Positions 45,001 through 53,238 are shown, numbered from the stretch's first letter. The stretch is DNA of 64,000 bases from Arthrobacter sp. UKPF54-2 (GCF_007858535.1 NZ_CP040174.1:620001-684000); one strand, 5' to 3'. The notes: a model not told the origin generated them from the letters alone. A program made the numbers and translations.

Positions 45001-46537
45001 GGGCATCGCCGATCTCGAGTTCGGCGATCCCGTCGACGCCATCAACCGCGTCGCCGCGAAGATCAAGGCCGGCAAGCTCGCCGACGTGATCATCGTCGAA
45101 AACCACGACGGCGCCGGTTCCGGCGCCCCCGAGGGCGCCACCCTGGCACAGGAAGTCGCCGCCGGCGGCCCCTTCGCCAAGATGGTCACCCAGGTCACCC
45201 CGGACGTTGCCGCCATCTTCAACGGCCACACCCACAAGCAGTACGCGTGGGACGCGCCGGTACCCGGCGTCGAAGGCAAGACCCGTCCGATCGTGCAGAC
45301 CGGCAACTACGGCGAGTTCATCGGCCAGATCCAGCTGACGATCGACACCAAGACCATGTCCGTCACCGGCTACAAGGCGGCCAACGTCAAGCGGACCACC
45401 GACGCGGCCGCCGGCCTGGTCGCCACGTACCCGCGGGTGGCCGCGGTGAAGGCCATCGTGGACAAAGCCGTGGCCGACGCCGCCGTGATCGGCAACCAGC
45501 CGGTCGGCAAGGTCACCGCGGACATCACCACGGCGTTCGGCGGCTCCCCCGCCGGGCGCGACGACCGCGCGAGCGAATCCACGCTGGGCAACCTGGTCGC
45601 GGACGCGCTCGTGGACTCGCTCAAGGCACCGGAACTCGGCGCCGCAGAGATCGGCGTCGTCAACCCGGGCGGCCTGCGCAACGAGCTGTACTACGCACCG
45701 GACGGCACCATCACGTACGCCGAGGCCAACGCGGTCCTGCCGTTCGTGAACAACCTCTGGACCACCACGCTGACCGGCGCGCAGTTCAAGACGCTGCTCG
45801 AACAGCAGTGGCAGACCAATCCGGACGGCACGGTTGCCAGCCGCGCCTACCAGCAGCTGGGCCTGTCCAAAAACGTCAACTACACCTACGACGCCGCCCG
45901 CGCCGCCGGTGACCGGATCACCTCCATCCGGGTCAACGGCGCGCTGATGGACCCGGCGAAGTCCTACCGGATCGGAACGTTCAGCTTCCTGGCAACCGGC
46001 GGCGACAACTTCCGGATCTTCAAGGAAGGCGCCGGCACCAAGGACTCGGGCCTCGTGGACCGTGATGCGTGGATCAAGTACCTGCAGACCCACAACCCGG
46101 TATCGCCGGACTTCGCCCGGCGTTCGGTGGCCGCGGTAAACACCACCGCGACCGAGGTCAAGGGCGGGGACTCCATCACCCTGGCGGTCTCCAAGCTGGA
46201 CCTCACCTCGCTGGGCAGCCCGGCCAACACCGCACTGCGGGCCGAGTTCACCGACGCGAAGGGCACGGTCACCGCGCTCGGGACCGTCCCGGTCTCCGCC
46301 GGCGCGGCGTCCGTGAGCGTTTCGGTCCCCGCCGGAGCAGCCGCCGGCACAGGCACCCTGGTGCTCACCGCCGTCGAGTCCGGCACCGTGGTCAAGGCCG
46401 CTGTGCTGGTCGCCGCCACCGCCCCGGTACCGCCGACGTGCACCGCGCCGGTGCCGCCGAAGAAGTGGTACGACTTTTCGGGCTGGATCAAGTACTCGAT
46501 CGCGTGGCTCCAGTACCAGAAGTGCCTGCGGGGCTAA
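42014..46537 (+). CDS. Secreted nuclease / 5'-nucleotidase fusion (ExeM/NucH plus UshA)
   Basis: A 1507-residue exported enzyme that should degrade extracellular nucleic acid through to nucleosides and phosphate. Order: signal peptide (about 1-32, ending PAMALEV); lamin-tail domain (about 43-150, VINEVYLSGG, FVELYN); an OB-like domain (about 235-350); an endonuclease/exonuclease/phosphatase domain (about 510-842) with SFNVLNYF, EVEN, IGDFNS and SDHDPVV; a calcineurin-type 5'-nucleotidase domain (about 850-1130) with NDFHG, GDN, GNHEFD and NGHTH; a 5'-nucleotidase C-terminal domain (about 1160-1362) with NPGGLRN and ATGGDNF; an Ig-like domain; then a tail WYDFSGWIKYS...CLRG. No LPXTG motif, so it is probably released. 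ATG start; single gene with its own terminator. Confidence 0.93.
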   Translation: MKITYWKTALGTALSAGLIAAPLTAVPAMALEVSPAAAGTSPVVINEVYLSGGSAGAAYKNKFVELYNASDAPVTLDGWSIQYRSATGTAAPSTTAALTGTIAAKGYYLLKGGSNGAVGLDLPAADATATGFNPAGAGGTIVLAKQPAALNPLATGSVVEPANVADLLGYGTSNTFETQAATAPSGNTDVKSMNRSRGADSNNNAADFALNAAITPKAANGETTPVDPGPVTPPALKTIAEIQGTGTASPLAGTSVTTRGKVTAAFPTGGLAGFYLQTPGTGGDLTPANHTASDAIFVYAPAAVGSVQIGDYLEVTGDVAEYYGMTQLNVTGAAGVTKLTEAAPEVKATGFALPAEEAFRESLEGMLLTPQGPVTVADNFSLNQYGEIGLAGGTTPLEQPTAVAAYGSPEYTAAAAANAARGIKLDDGASTNFLKDATTKALTLPYLTTADPVRVGAPVTFKTNVVLSYANNSWKFQPLTQLTSANADTVQPAGFGATRADAPAAVGGNLKIASFNVLNYFPTTGDTIAGCKFYNDRAGNPITVSGGCNVRGAANAENFKRQQDKIVAAIAKSGADVVTLMEVENSAQFGKNRDDALSKLVDALNVATPGIWDYVRTPANAPPLADEDMIRTAFIYKKAAAEPVGESIIHNDTVAFASARKPLAQVFKPVGAADDKKFIAIANHFKSKGSAATPDDTDKGQGNSNLARTAQAQSLLAFSDELQKSKGTDKVFLIGDFNSYAKEDPINVLTGAGYVNQDEKAKNADGTAKHSYLFGGLVGSLDHILASPAANAVVTGADIWNINSVESVALEYSRYNNNVTDYYVPNQFRASDHDPVVVGLNLPTVPASVDLNFLGINDFHGRIDSNTVLFAGTIEKLRAAAAPGATAFLSAGDNIGASLFASAVDKDQPTIDVLNTLELRTSAVGNHEFDGGWADLRDRVIAGGANAKFPYTGANVYKKGTTEPALPEYTVLDMNGIKVAVIGTVTQEVPSLVTPAGIADLEFGDPVDAINRVAAKIKAGKLADVIIVENHDGAGSGAPEGATLAQEVAAGGPFAKMVTQVTPDVAAIFNGHTHKQYAWDAPVPGVEGKTRPIVQTGNYGEFIGQIQLTIDTKTMSVTGYKAANVKRTTDAAAGLVATYPRVAAVKAIVDKAVADAAVIGNQPVGKVTADITTAFGGSPAGRDDRASESTLGNLVADALVDSLKAPELGAAEIGVVNPGGLRNELYYAPDGTITYAEANAVLPFVNNLWTTTLTGAQFKTLLEQQWQTNPDGTVASRAYQQLGLSKNVNYTYDAARAAGDRITSIRVNGALMDPAKSYRIGTFSFLATGGDNFRIFKEGAGTKDSGLVDRDAWIKYLQTHNPVSPDFARRSVAAVNTTATEVKGGDSITLAVSKLDLTSLGSPANTALRAEFTDAKGTVTALGTVPVSAGAASVSVSVPAGAAAGTGTLVLTAVESGTVVKAAVLVAATAPVPPTCTAPVPPKKWYDFSGWIKYSIAWLQYQKCLRG

Positions 46538-46556
46538 TCCCTTAGCCCTGCCGTAG

Positions 46557-46643
46557 TGAGCATGCCCCTCCCCCGGCCGGAGCAACGGACATTGTGCATA
46601 AATGTCCATTGCCCGGCCCGGGGAGCGGGCATGCTCATTTTTT
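46557..46643 (+). terminator. Long-stem terminator after the nuclease gene
   Basis: An extended hairpin from TGAGCATGCCC to GGGCATGCTCA, with internal stems CGGCCGG/CCCGGCC and GGACAT/ATGTCC, ending in a six-T run. Its length (about 80 bases) is unusual for a simple terminator. Confidence 0.88.
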
Positions 46644-46767
46644 GTGCCCGCGGATCGCAGCGCCGGATTGATGCCCCCCAGATCGCGCCGCTGGACGCCA
46701 CCTGGGACCGCGCGGGCGCGCCGTTGGGGCTGGTGGGACGCGTGGGATTCTTGGTACCATCGGGGGC

Positions 46768-48210
46768 ATGCGAAAAGGGAGGTTTAATCGCGCCGTTGGT
46801 ATCTTTATCTCCCTGATCGCAAGCGGCGCCGCGGCCCTTTTGTGGTTCGCCGTCGCAGCAGGCGGGCCGGAGCTGAGCGAGTCTCCCGCGCACGGCCTCT
46901 TCTTCGGCTTCTGGAACATCCTCTACAACACGGATGCCCCGGCGCCCCGCATCATCCTGGCCGCCATCGCGATGGCCCTGCTCCTGGCCGCCGGCGTCGC
47001 CGGGGTGGACCGGCGGATCGCCAACCGCTCGCGCCGCTCGCTGGACCAGCTCACCGGCCCGCTGGCGCCGCGCGTGGTGATGTCGGCGACGCGCGGCAAG
47101 TATGCCGGCCCCGTCAGGGTCACCGTGCTCATCCCGGCCCACAACGAGGAAGCCTCCCTGCCGCTGACCATCGCGTCCCTGCTTGAGCAGTCGCGCCGCC
47201 CGGACCGGGTGATTGTCGTGGCCGACAACTGCAGCGACGCCACGGTGTCCGTTGCCCGCGAAGCCGGTGTGGAAGTGATCGAATCGGTCAACAATACGGA
47301 GAAGAAGGCCGGCGCACTGAACCAGGTGCTGAAGCAGCTGCTCCCAGAACTCGGCGACAACGACGTCGTGATGGTGATGGACGCGGACACCAGCCTCGAC
47401 GACGGCTTCCTGGCCGCCGCGGTGGACCGCTTCGCCGTCGACCGCGGACTGATGGCCGTCGGAGGCCTGTTCTACGGCGAGGAGGGGCACGGCCTGATCG
47501 GCCAGTTCCAGCGCAACGAATACCTGCGCTACAGCCGGGAGATCGGGAGGCGGCGCGGACGCGTCTTCGTGCTGACCGGGACCGCCTCGCTTTTCCGGGC
47601 ACGGGCCCTGCGCACCGTGGCCGCCAGCCGCGGTTCCTCGATCCCGGGAACACCCGGCTACGTCTATGACACCGCCGCGCTCACCGAGGACAACGAGCTC
47701 ACGATCGCGCTCAAATCCCTGGGCGGGCTGATGATCTCGCCCGCCCAGTGCACCGTGGTGACCGAGTTGATGCCCAGCTGGCGTACCCTCTGGGCACAGC
47801 GGCTGCGCTGGCAACGCGGGGCGCTGGAGAACATCGGCGCCTACGGCATCACCCCGCCGACCCTGCGCTATTGGGCCCAGCAGCTCGGGATCGGCTACGG
47901 CGTGATCGCCCTGGGCTCGTACCTGCTGCTGATCTTCCTCATGGTGTTCTCGCTGGACACCTGGATCTGGTTCCCGTTCTGGCTGGGGATCGGGGGACTG
48001 TTCATGGTCGAACGCGTCGCCACGGTCTGGAAGGGCGGCTGGCGGGCCCGGCTCCTGGCGCTCACCCTGTTCCCCGAACTGTTCTTCGACATGTTCCTGA
48101 ACGTGGTCTACCTCAAGGGCGTCGCCGACATTTCCCTCGGCCGGACGGCCAGCTGGAAGCACGTGACGCACACCCGACCGCGCGAGAGCGCAGAAGCGGA
48201 ACGCTCATGA
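46768..48210 (+). CDS. Membrane glycosyltransferase family 2
   Basis: A 480-residue processive-type glycosyltransferase. Two N-terminal membrane helices (about 9-30 and 60-82) are followed by the cytoplasmic GT-A domain with VTVLIPAHNEE, the metal motif MDADTS, TEDNEL, and QRLRWQRG, the (Q/R)xxRW signature of cellulose/chitin/poly-GlcNAc-type synthases. Two or three C-terminal helices follow. This suggests synthesis and export of a polysaccharide or glycolipid; sugar donor unknown. ATG start. Its stop overlaps the start of a tiny membrane protein gene (ATGA). Confidence 0.87.
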   Translation: MRKGRFNRAVGIFISLIASGAAALLWFAVAAGGPELSESPAHGLFFGFWNILYNTDAPAPRIILAAIAMALLLAAGVAGVDRRIANRSRRSLDQLTGPLAPRVVMSATRGKYAGPVRVTVLIPAHNEEASLPLTIASLLEQSRRPDRVIVVADNCSDATVSVAREAGVEVIESVNNTEKKAGALNQVLKQLLPELGDNDVVMVMDADTSLDDGFLAAAVDRFAVDRGLMAVGGLFYGEEGHGLIGQFQRNEYLRYSREIGRRRGRVFVLTGTASLFRARALRTVAASRGSSIPGTPGYVYDTAALTEDNELTIALKSLGGLMISPAQCTVVTELMPSWRTLWAQRLRWQRGALENIGAYGITPPTLRYWAQQLGIGYGVIALGSYLLLIFLMVFSLDTWIWFPFWLGIGGLFMVERVATVWKGGWRARLLALTLFPELFFDMFLNVVYLKGVADISLGRTASWKHVTHTRPRESAEAERS

Positions 48211-48434
48211 CCCTCACTGTCGCCGCCGCCGTCCCCGCCGGCATCCTGTTCCCCGAATCCCTGCTGCACTCGCAGTGGTTTGCCGTCCTCGCCACCTTCG
48301 TGGCGATCAATACCGTGATGTACGCCGCGCTTGCGCTGGCGAAGATCCTCCCCAAGCTGCACCCCTCGGACTGGATCCGGACCCGGAATGAGCGCTCCGA
48401 AACCCGCAGCATCCACCCGGACGCCGCCAACTAA
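48207..48434 (+). CDS. Small membrane protein coupled to GT2
   Basis: A 75-residue protein with two hydrophobic segments (about 2-17 and 23-46), then a basic cytoplasmic tail (LHPSDWIRTRNERSETRS). The 4-base ATGA overlap with the glycosyltransferase indicates coupled translation, as for accessory subunits of membrane polysaccharide synthases. No family recognised; role inferred only from the overlap. Confidence 0.7.
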   Translation: MTLTVAAAVPAGILFPESLLHSQWFAVLATFVAINTVMYAALALAKILPKLHPSDWIRTRNERSETRSIHPDAAN

Positions 48435-48438
48435 GGCG

Positions 48439-50436
48439 CTACCGGCCGAGGATGTCCCTAGCGATCTCGTCGGCGTCGCGCAGGGTGCGCTGGCCGCTGC
48501 GGTAGACCGGGCCGTGCTGTTGCCGGGCTTCGGCGGCGATGGCCGTGCCCCATTGCGCGGCGGAGAGCTGCAGTCCCAGCACGTAGATCCCGTCCGTGAC
48601 CGACCCGTTCGCCGCCACCGGCCGATAGGGATGCGGGACCACGTCCAGGCCGGAACTCTGCACGGGCGTACCCTCCACGCTCATCATCAGGCGCGGGCGT
48701 ACCAGGCCGTCCGCGAGCAGCTGCTCGAGCAGCGGGGACGCGTTGACCGCCACCCGGTTGGCCGGTGCCAGCGCTTCGATCAGCACGGGCGCTTCCACCC
48801 TTTCTCCGCCGTCGCGGCCGCGGCCGGCCACCCAGGGCGAGACGGCCGTGAACACCCGGGTCTGCCGGTCCACGCCGAACTTCGGATCCGGGCCGACAAA
48901 ACTGACCACCCCGGCCCGGGCCAGGGCCGCGAGCTGCTCGGCGCGGAGGGCTGGCGGCCCGCTCGCGATGCCCTCCACAAACGACTCGAACCAGCCGCGC
49001 AGCCCGGCCACCCACGATTCGTCGGTGATGCCGCCGTCGGCCACTGCCGTCTTCAGCACGGCGCGCCCGTGGTGCAGGGCGCCGATCGCCATCTTCACCG
49101 GGTCGTCCTCGCCGAGGGCGGAGCGCCGTGCGTCGTCGAGCAGGTAGTCGACGACGGCGGCGTCCAGCTCCGCGCGGGAGGCGAAGCTGCGGCCGGCCAG
49201 CGGCGCGGCCAGGCCCAGTAGGTCCAGCCGGTGGTGCGGCCGGACGGACGCCTCGATCACCGCCCGGGCGGCGTCCTCCCAGTTGGCGGCGGAGTGGGCG
49301 TGCGGCCGCAGGGTTTCCTCCAGGGCGCCGAGGAAGCCCGCCGGATCGGAGCCGACGGCGCCGGGCTGCGAGCGCGCCAGCGTGGAGTAGTAGGCCCAGA
49401 GGGCATCCCGGTGCAGCAGCGGCCACAGGTCGTGGTCGAAGGCCGGCACAATGCCGGCGGCGGCGAACCTGGCGACCGCCTGCTCGGTGCAGTACCTGAG
49501 CTGGACCGCTGCCGGGTAGTAGCCGGCCAGGGTCGCCTTCGCCCGGTACGGGGTGCCGCGCCGGGAGGCGGCGATGATGTGCGGTTCCCGCCCGGACGGC
49601 TGGTACATCAGCCCGAACCCGTCCGGCGCGGGCTGGAAGGTGCCGCCGCGGCCCTCGGTCAGCTGGCCCATCACGTCGAAGAAGTTCAGGCCCATGCCGC
49701 GCACCAGGACCGGCTGGACCGCGGGGATCCCGGACCAGTCCACGTCGGCGGGGACGGCCGGCGGCAGGTACGTCAGGCCGAGCTCCTCCGCCGCGGCCTG
49801 CAGCTCCCGCTGTTCGGGGTTGAGCCGGGACTCCAGGTGGCCGAGCGCCAGCACCACTGATCCGACGGCCAGCACGGTGCCGTCGGCGAGTTCGACGTCG
49901 AAGCCGGTGTCGCCCCTGCCAGCGGCGGACGCCGGCGCTCCGGACGCTGTCCCGCCGGCGGGGCGGACCGCCGTCGCCGTGGTGTCGTGGAAGTCCACGG
50001 TGACCCCGTCCGGGAGCCGGTCCAGGAGTTCCTCGAGCGTGCACCTCAGGTAGCGGCCATAAAGCGCCCGGCTGGGGAAGTCGGCGGACTCCAGGCCGGC
50101 CAGCTCGGCGCGTTCCTCCGCCGACAGCGCCGGGTGCGGGTCCCGCCGCTGCGCTTCCCGCCAGCGGTCGAAGGTGCCGCCCGCCAGCGGCGGCGCCAGC
50201 TCCGGATCCTCCGGGACCACGGTGGGGTAGAAGGACTGTGTGTTCATCAGGTAGAGCCGCGACTGTCCGGGCCGCCAGACGTGGCCCGGACCCGCCGGAT
50301 AGGGGTCGATCACGTGGATGTGCAGGGTGGCCCCGGGCGCGGACGGAGCCCAGTTGGCGAGCAGCCGCTCCAGCACACTGATGCCCCTGGGCCCGGCGCC
50401 GATCAGGGCGGTCCGGTTGCTCTGCGATATGACCAC
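48439..50436 (-). CDS. FAD/NAD(P)-binding protein (PF13454 type)
   Basis: A 665-residue cytoplasmic flavoprotein. The N-terminus has the dinucleotide fold LIGAGPRGISVLERLL, followed by HVIDPYPAGPGHVWRPGQS and LYLMNTQSFYPTV, hallmarks of the FAD-NAD(P)-binding family of hydroxyacylglutathione-like, otherwise uncharacterised proteins. A second conserved core is VLALGHLESRLN, and the C-terminus has YVLGLQLSAAQWGTAIAAEA. Start chosen at a GTG just before the dinucleotide fold; a GTG 11 codons upstream (50469) is possible. Reaction unknown. Divergent from the prolyl oligopeptidase gene across about 75 bases. Confidence 0.82.
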   Translation of the reverse strand: MVISQSNRTALIGAGPRGISVLERLLANWAPSAPGATLHIHVIDPYPAGPGHVWRPGQSRLYLMNTQSFYPTVVPEDPELAPPLAGGTFDRWREAQRRDPHPALSAEERAELAGLESADFPSRALYGRYLRCTLEELLDRLPDGVTVDFHDTTATAVRPAGGTASGAPASAAGRGDTGFDVELADGTVLAVGSVVLALGHLESRLNPEQRELQAAAEELGLTYLPPAVPADVDWSGIPAVQPVLVRGMGLNFFDVMGQLTEGRGGTFQPAPDGFGLMYQPSGREPHIIAASRRGTPYRAKATLAGYYPAAVQLRYCTEQAVARFAAAGIVPAFDHDLWPLLHRDALWAYYSTLARSQPGAVGSDPAGFLGALEETLRPHAHSAANWEDAARAVIEASVRPHHRLDLLGLAAPLAGRSFASRAELDAAVVDYLLDDARRSALGEDDPVKMAIGALHHGRAVLKTAVADGGITDESWVAGLRGWFESFVEGIASGPPALRAEQLAALARAGVVSFVGPDPKFGVDRQTRVFTAVSPWVAGRGRDGGERVEAPVLIEALAPANRVAVNASPLLEQLLADGLVRPRLMMSVEGTPVQSSGLDVVPHPYRPVAANGSVTDGIYVLGLQLSAAQWGTAIAAEARQQHGPVYRSGQRTLRDADEIARDILGR

Positions 50437-50510
50437 GGCATCCAGCGTATCCGCATACGGGCCGGCCACTTGACTTGCCTGCCCGGCGTCGCAGTTGCTT
50501 GGATGGGGCC

Positions 50511-52763
50511 ATGACCACCACTGCAGCTGAGCACCCTACCGCGCCCGGCGGGCCGGACGGACCGATTTCCGGCACCGCCCCCGAGCCCGTCGACGAGAAC
50601 ATCTGGCTGGAGGACATCTACGGCGAGGCCCCGCTGGCCTGGGTCCGCGAACAGAACGCCCGCACCGAGGAACTGCTCCAGGACGCCGCATACGGCGAGC
50701 TCGAAGCCCGGATCCTGGAGGTGCTGGACTCCACCGACCGGATCGCCATGGTGGGCAAGCACGGCGGGTGGTACTACAACTTCTGGAAGGACCGCAAGAA
50801 CCCCAAGGGCCTGTGGCGGCGCACCGCCTGGGAGAGCTACCGGGCGGGCTCCCCCGAGTGGGAAACCCTGCTCGACATTGACGCCCTCGCCGCGGCCGAA
50901 GGCGAGGAGTGGGTCTTCCACGGCGCCAACTTCCTGCGCCCCGCACCCGGGCAGCCGCACCGGCTGGCCCTGCTGGCGCTCTCCCCCGACGGCGGCGACG
51001 CGAACCGCTACCGCGAGTTCGACGTCGAGACCCGCAGCTTTGTGGACCCGGCCGAGGGCGGCTTTGACCTGCCGACGGCGAAGGGCCATGTGGCCTGGCT
51101 GGACGCCGACACGCTGCTGGTGGCGAGCACGGCCGCGGACCTGCCGCGGACCAGCTCGTCCTACGCCCGGACCGGTGTGGTCCTGGGCCGCGGCGAATCC
51201 CTCGCCGCGGCCGAGCGCATCTTCGAGATCCCGGAAGACCACATGATGGCGCTGCTGGCGCACGACTCCACCCCCGGTTTCGAACGGACCTTCGCCGTGG
51301 ACTGGATCAGCTTCTTCGAGACGCGCACCTCGGTGCTGCGCGACGGCGTGTGGGTCGAAATCGATGTGCCGGACGACGTGAACCTCAGCACGCACCGCGA
51401 GTGGCTGCTGTTCCGGCCGCAGGGTGACTGGACAGTCAACGGGACGAGCTACCCGGCCGGGTCCCTGCTGGCGGCGGACTTCGAGGACTTCCTGGCCGGC
51501 GGCCGGGAGCTGTCCGTGCTGTTCACCCCGGATGAGCACACCTCCCTGCAATCGTGGAGCTGGACCCGGGACTTCCTGCTGCTGAACCTGCTCCGGGACG
51601 TGTCCTCCGAAATCCGGGTGCTGGACCCGGCGCGGCCCGGCACCGACGTCGCCTGGGCCGCCAGCGTGCTGGATGCCTGCCCGCCGCTGCACGACGTCAA
51701 CGCCTATAGCGTCGCCGACGACGACGGAGCTGAGGATGGGGCCGACGGCAACGGCGGCGGCGACAACGCTGCCGGGAACGATTTCTGGCTGGTCGCCACT
51801 GGGTTTGCGACGCCGAGCACCCTCACCCGCGGCACCCTGACGCGGGCCGGCGCCGACGGCGTCGTCAGCACGCACGAGGTGATCCGGACGGCGCCGTCGT
51901 TCTTTGATGAGGACGCCTACGAGGTCCAGCAGCATTTCGCGGTGTCGAAGGACGGCACCCGGGTGCCCTACTTCCAGGTCGCGGCGCGGGACCTGGTGCT
52001 GGACGGGCAGAATCCCACGCAGCTCTCCGGCTACGGCGGCTTCGAGATTTCCCGCGCCCCGGCCTACAGCGGCGCCGTTGGCCGGGCCTGGCTGGAACGG
52101 CGCACGGAGGAATCCGCGGGCGCGGACGGCGAGGCACCGCACAGCCGCGGCGGCGTGTACGTGGTGGCGAACATCCGCGGCGGCGGAGAGTACGGCCCGG
52201 CCTGGCACCGCGCCGCGCTGCAGGACAAGCGCCACCGCGCCTACGAGGACTTCGCCGCCGTCGCGCAGGACCTGATTTCGCGCGGCGTGACCTCCCCCCA
52301 GCGGCTGGGCTGCGTGGGCGGCTCGAACGGCGGACTGCTGGTGGGGAACATGCTCACCCAGTATCCGGAGCTGTTCGGCGCCGTCTCCTGCGGGGTCCCG
52401 CTGCTGGACATGCGCCGGTACTCCAAGCTCTCCGCCGGGTATTCCTGGATTGCCGAATACGGCGACCCGGACGTGCCGGAGCAGTGGGAGTTCATCCGGA
52501 CCTTCTCGCCGTACCACCTGCTCCGCGACGGGGTGGAGTACCCGGAAACTTTCATCTGGACCGCGACCTCGGACGACCGGGTGGGCCCGGTGCAGGCCCG
52601 CAAGATGGCCGCCCGGATGCAGGCCATGGGGATCCCCAACGTCTGGTTCCACGAGGCCCTGGAGGGCGGCCACGCGGGAGCCTCGGACAACCGGCAGGCC
52701 GCGGCGCTGCAGAGCCGCAGCCAGCACTTCCTGTGGCGCGCACTGGCGGGCCGGGCGGACTGA
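50511..52763 (+). CDS. Prolyl oligopeptidase family serine peptidase (S9A)
   Basis: A 750-residue cytoplasmic peptidase. The N-terminal part begins VDENIWLEDIYGEAPLAWVREQNA, typical of S9 prolyl oligopeptidases, and forms the beta-propeller gate. The C-terminal hydrolase has GGSNGGLL with nucleophile Ser605, Asp in ATSDDRVGPV and His in LEGGHAGA, plus NIRGGGEYGPAWH. An acidic Gly/Asp/Asn insert (about residues 404-426) interrupts the propeller region and looks like a surface loop. ATG start with GGGG upstream. Substrates are short proline-containing peptides by family knowledge. Confidence 0.91.
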   Translation: MTTTAAEHPTAPGGPDGPISGTAPEPVDENIWLEDIYGEAPLAWVREQNARTEELLQDAAYGELEARILEVLDSTDRIAMVGKHGGWYYNFWKDRKNPKGLWRRTAWESYRAGSPEWETLLDIDALAAAEGEEWVFHGANFLRPAPGQPHRLALLALSPDGGDANRYREFDVETRSFVDPAEGGFDLPTAKGHVAWLDADTLLVASTAADLPRTSSSYARTGVVLGRGESLAAAERIFEIPEDHMMALLAHDSTPGFERTFAVDWISFFETRTSVLRDGVWVEIDVPDDVNLSTHREWLLFRPQGDWTVNGTSYPAGSLLAADFEDFLAGGRELSVLFTPDEHTSLQSWSWTRDFLLLNLLRDVSSEIRVLDPARPGTDVAWAASVLDACPPLHDVNAYSVADDDGAEDGADGNGGGDNAAGNDFWLVATGFATPSTLTRGTLTRAGADGVVSTHEVIRTAPSFFDEDAYEVQQHFAVSKDGTRVPYFQVAARDLVLDGQNPTQLSGYGGFEISRAPAYSGAVGRAWLERRTEESAGADGEAPHSRGGVYVVANIRGGGEYGPAWHRAALQDKRHRAYEDFAAVAQDLISRGVTSPQRLGCVGGSNGGLLVGNMLTQYPELFGAVSCGVPLLDMRRYSKLSAGYSWIAEYGDPDVPEQWEFIRTFSPYHLLRDGVEYPETFIWTATSDDRVGPVQARKMAARMQAMGIPNVWFHEALEGGHAGASDNRQAAALQSRSQHFLWRALAGRAD

Positions 52764-52872
52764 CCTGGCCCCGCAGAGGGGCGCCGCCACCGCCGACGGC
52801 ACGCAACGCGGGGTCACCCTCGGCCCGTTCCGGGCGCCCGGACCGGCGCCGGTTCACCCCGCGTTGACCGTT

Positions 52873-52902
52873 TTGCACTGCATGGCCCCTTCTGCGTATC
52901 CT
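52873..52902 (+). promoter_or_regulatory. tRNA-Ser(GCT) promoter
   Basis: TTGCAC (52873-52878) and TATCCT (52897-52902) are 18 bases apart, about 20 bases before the tRNA. TTGACC slightly upstream is a competing -35. Confidence 0.45.
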
Positions 52903-52924
52903 TGGTTGGCTAGTAATAGCAATT

Positions 52925-53012
52925 GGAGACGTGCCAGAGCGGCCGAATGGGCTTCACTGCTAATGAAGTGTGGGGCACAACTCCACCGGGGGTTCAAATC
53001 CCCCCGTCTCCG
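52925..53012 (+). tRNA. tRNA-Ser (anticodon GCT)
   Basis: 88-base class II tRNA. Acceptor GGAGACG pairs with CGTCTCC; anticodon stem CTTCA/TGAAG around loop CTGCTAA; long variable arm; T loop TTCAAAT; discriminator G. CCA is not encoded. Confidence 0.95.
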
Positions 53013-53017
53013 CGTTT

Positions 53018-53044
53018 GGCCCCGGTCCTGGACCGGGGCCTTTT
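53018..53044 (+). terminator. tRNA-Ser(GCT) terminator
   Basis: GGCCCCGGTC/GACCGGGGCC with a 3-base loop, followed by TTTT. Confidence 0.9.
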
Positions 53045-53046
53045 GC

Positions 53047-53144
53047 GTTCCCTACCCCGACGCCCCCTCACCTCCGGCGTTCCCGCCCCCGACGCTCCCT
53101 CACCTCCGGCGTTCCCTCCCCCAACGCTCCCTCACCTCCGGCAG
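53047..53144. repeat. 32-bp tandem repeat behind tRNA-Ser
   Basis: Units start at 53059, 53091 and 53123 (the last is partial, 22 bases), with a 12-base partial unit before the first. The unit core is CCCTCACCTCCGGCGTTCCC; copies differ at only a few positions. There is no unique spacer between units, so it is a tandem array and not a CRISPR. It lies between the tRNA terminator and the next gene, outside any supported reading frame. Confidence 0.88.
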
Positions 53145-53238
53145 CAACCCGGCAAACCGCTCGGGGTCCTCGGGCGCCCAGAACGGTGGAGTGTCCGGCC
53201 TCGGCCGGTCCGGCGCGTCCGGATGGCAGGATGGGCGC

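Noticed and set aside
44564..46609. Long minus-strand open frame opposite the 5'-nucleotidase part of the secreted enzyme, and a similar one at 42251-44512.
   Set aside because: Same antisense effect; the products are Gly/Val/Arg-rich without recognisable domains.
53047..53144. Regular 32-bp repeats considered as a CRISPR array.
   Set aside because: Units are head to tail without unique spacers, and no cas genes are present.
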